Source of the DNA: Pseudomonas massiliensis
GTDB lineage: Bacteria > Pseudomonadota > Gammaproteobacteria > Pseudomonadales > Pseudomonadaceae
Assembly: GCF_000826105.1 (NCBI RefSeq)
Contig: NZ_CCYK01000007.1
Coordinates: 930,001-994,000 of the forward strand
Length of the DNA: 64,000 nt
Reading direction: 5' to 3'
Under the pieces are notes generated by a model. It was not told the DNA's origin. It did no database searches and saw nothing but the letters and a program-made list of their open reading frames with translations. The position numbers and the translations under genes are program-made. Position 1 is the first letter of the stretch. Each line of letters begins with the position of its first letter. Below, piece by piece: positions 62,584-64,000 of this stretch.

Positions 62584-63876
62584 ATGACGGACACTCTGAG
62601 TGAAAACCTGGCGGTGCTCCGCCAGCGCTGGCCCGAGCTGGCGGCTCGCACCGAAGGTCAGTCCGTGGACGGCCTGGCGGTCGAACTGGTGGAGGGGAAC
62701 GAGCAAACCCTGAGCATCGACGGGATTCAGCTGACCAGCCGTCATGGTCGGCTCGCCGAAGCGCAACTGCAGGCCGCCAGCTTGCCCGAAGGCGCCCCGG
62801 TGGTTCATTTGTACGGCTTCGGCCTGGGTGACCTGCAGCGAGTGCTGCTGGCGAAGCCGCGGCTGGAGCGATTGCAGGTACATATCCTCAATGGCGCCCT
62901 GCTTGGCCTGGTACTGCAGGTTACCGACCACACTGACTGGCTCAGTGATCCTCGGGTAAGCCTGGCCCATGCGGGCGATGCCGGGGAAATCCAGCTGCCC
63001 TTCTTTGCACTCCCTTCCGAGCTGGTATTGGCCGAGGACGCGGCTGCCAAGATCCGGGACCGCCTGGTAAGTGAAACCCATCTGGCGTTCAACAATCGCG
63101 CCTTCACTGCACAGGATCCGGAGCTGGTGGCCCGGCTGCAAGACAACGCGCCGCTGCTGTCGAGCGATGGCGACGTCGCCGAGCTGTTCGGCACCATCGA
63201 GGGCGCGGACGTCTATGTAGTAGCGACGGGGCCCAGCCTGGAACTGCACTACGAACATTTGCGCCAGGCCCGACGTCCCGGAGGGCCCCTGCTGATCTGC
63301 GTGGACACCGCCTACCGGCCTTTGCTCGAGCGGGGGGTAGTGGCGGATATCGTGGTCAGTATTGACCAGCGTATCTCGCCCCGTCACCTGCCCCCTGAAC
63401 GTTCCCACGCCAGTACACTGGTCTACATGCCCCTGCTGGCGGCGGACGTATTGAACCCGTGGCGAGGCCGTCGCCTGGCTACCTATTCGGCCAGCCCTGT
63501 CTATGCCGAGGCCCGGCGACGTTGGCCCAAGGCCCAGTTGCATGGAGGTGGCAGCGTGATCCACCCTGCGGTCGACCTGGCCGTGCGCATGGGGGCGGCG
63601 CGGGTGACGCTGTTCGGGGCGGATTTCGCCTTTCCCAATGACAAGACCCACGCGGGCTGGCAGGACGGCGATCTGGGCCCGCAGTTGACCCATGCCCGTC
63701 ACTGGGTGCTGGATGGCCACGGCGGTCGGGTACGTACCCAGCTCAATTTCCGCAGCTACCTCACCGAACTGGAGCGCTATATCGCCCAGCATCCAGAGGT
63801 CGCTTTCTTCAATACCAGCCGGGGCGGCGCGCTGATCGCGGGCACCTCGTTCGACGAGAACCTTGCGCGTGACTGA
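62584..63876 (+). CDS. DUF115 protein, Maf-like (flagellin sugar transfer candidate)
   Basis: A 430-residue protein with a central/C-terminal DUF115 (MAF_flag10-type) domain: VYVVATGPSLELHYEHLRQ, ICVDTAYRPLLERGVVADIVVSID and ARVTLFGADFAFPNDKTHAGW. The family includes Maf proteins that transfer pseudaminic or legionaminic acid to flagellin in Campylobacter, Helicobacter and Aeromonas. The location just after the pse operon supports that role. The ribosome site is poor, so coupling to the upstream gene is likely. The stop overlaps the next GTG. Confidence 0.82.
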   Translation: MTDTLSENLAVLRQRWPELAARTEGQSVDGLAVELVEGNEQTLSIDGIQLTSRHGRLAEAQLQAASLPEGAPVVHLYGFGLGDLQRVLLAKPRLERLQVHILNGALLGLVLQVTDHTDWLSDPRVSLAHAGDAGEIQLPFFALPSELVLAEDAAAKIRDRLVSETHLAFNNRAFTAQDPELVARLQDNAPLLSSDGDVAELFGTIEGADVYVVATGPSLELHYEHLRQARRPGGPLLICVDTAYRPLLERGVVADIVVSIDQRISPRHLPPERSHASTLVYMPLLAADVLNPWRGRRLATYSASPVYAEARRRWPKAQLHGGGSVIHPAVDLAVRMGAARVTLFGADFAFPNDKTHAGWQDGDLGPQLTHARHWVLDGHGGRVRTQLNFRSYLTELERYIAQHPEVAFFNTSRGGALIAGTSFDENLARD

Positions 63877-64000
63877 ACCGGATGAGTTGATCGACGCCTG
63901 CCTGGTGTGCGCTGGGCTGTTTCGCCTGGGCCGTGATGTCGAGGCGGCGTTGCGAATGGTAGACCTGTTCGACACCCTGGCGCCGCGCCTGGCCCAGGCC
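63869..64000 (+). CDS. Hypothetical protein, 5' part only (runs off the window)
   Basis: An open frame from GTG 63869 to the window end gives 44 residues (start MTEPDELIDACLVCAG, then FRLGRDVEAALRMVDLFDTL). It overlaps the DUF115 stop by eight bases, so it is probably co-transcribed. Helical, no recognised domain in this part. Confidence 0.6.
   Translation, partial: MTEPDELIDACLVCAGLFRLGRDVEAALRMVDLFDTLAPRLAQA

Overview
The window is a continuous chromosomal segment of a GC-rich gammaproteobacterium, almost certainly a Pseudomonas. The evidence is an arginine succinyltransferase (aru) operon with an AraC-type ArgR, an RsmA-type CsrA beside lysC and alaS, AmrZ, FlgZ, and flagellar genes behind textbook sigma-54 promoters. 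I see no prophage, insertion sequence or CRISPR array. The accessory content is a toxin-antitoxin pair and a flagellar glycosylation island.

Region 1 (1-12290) handles arginine. The aotJQMP-argR transport and regulator operon (aotJ cut by the window edge; no aotO gene between aotM and aotP) is followed by a regulatory gap with ArgR-type half-sites, then aruC-F-G-D-B-(small His-rich ORF)-aruE, the full succinyltransferase route from arginine to glutamate.

Region 2 (12297-23530) is housekeeping: a second-type lumazine synthase under an FMN riboswitch, a threonine aldolase, alaS, lysC with a likely internal start, rsmA/csrA, a tRNA-Ser plus three tandem identical tRNA-Arg(ACG), mgtE with an unusual switchable leader, amrZ, an orphan phnN, two small membrane ORFs and tRNA-Arg(CCT).

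Region 3 (23569-27976) has a CACHE-type diguanylate cyclase, a glutamine-synthetase-like gamma-glutamylpolyamine synthetase and an MFS exporter.

Region 4 (28011-45556) is the rod-hook flagellar locus: flgZ-flgN-flgM (minus, FliA promoter), flgA (minus, sigma-54), cheV-cheR, then flgBCDE and flgFGHIJKL, each behind a sigma-54 element. An mqsRA toxin-antitoxin pair with its own operator sits between cheR and flgB.

Region 5 (45575-64000) is a flagellin-glycosylation island: two giant multidomain glycosyltransferases, a divergent VioA-like aminotransferase with an ATP-grasp/HAD fusion, a pseudaminic-acid operon pseB-C-F-GH(fused)-I, a four-copy 82-bp tandem repeat, a KAS III-like acyl synthase and a DUF115/Maf-like protein. 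Three separate transcription units here carry good sigma-54 (-24/-12) elements, which would place sugar synthesis and transfer under the same control as the flagellar genes. fliC is expected beyond the right edge but is not seen.
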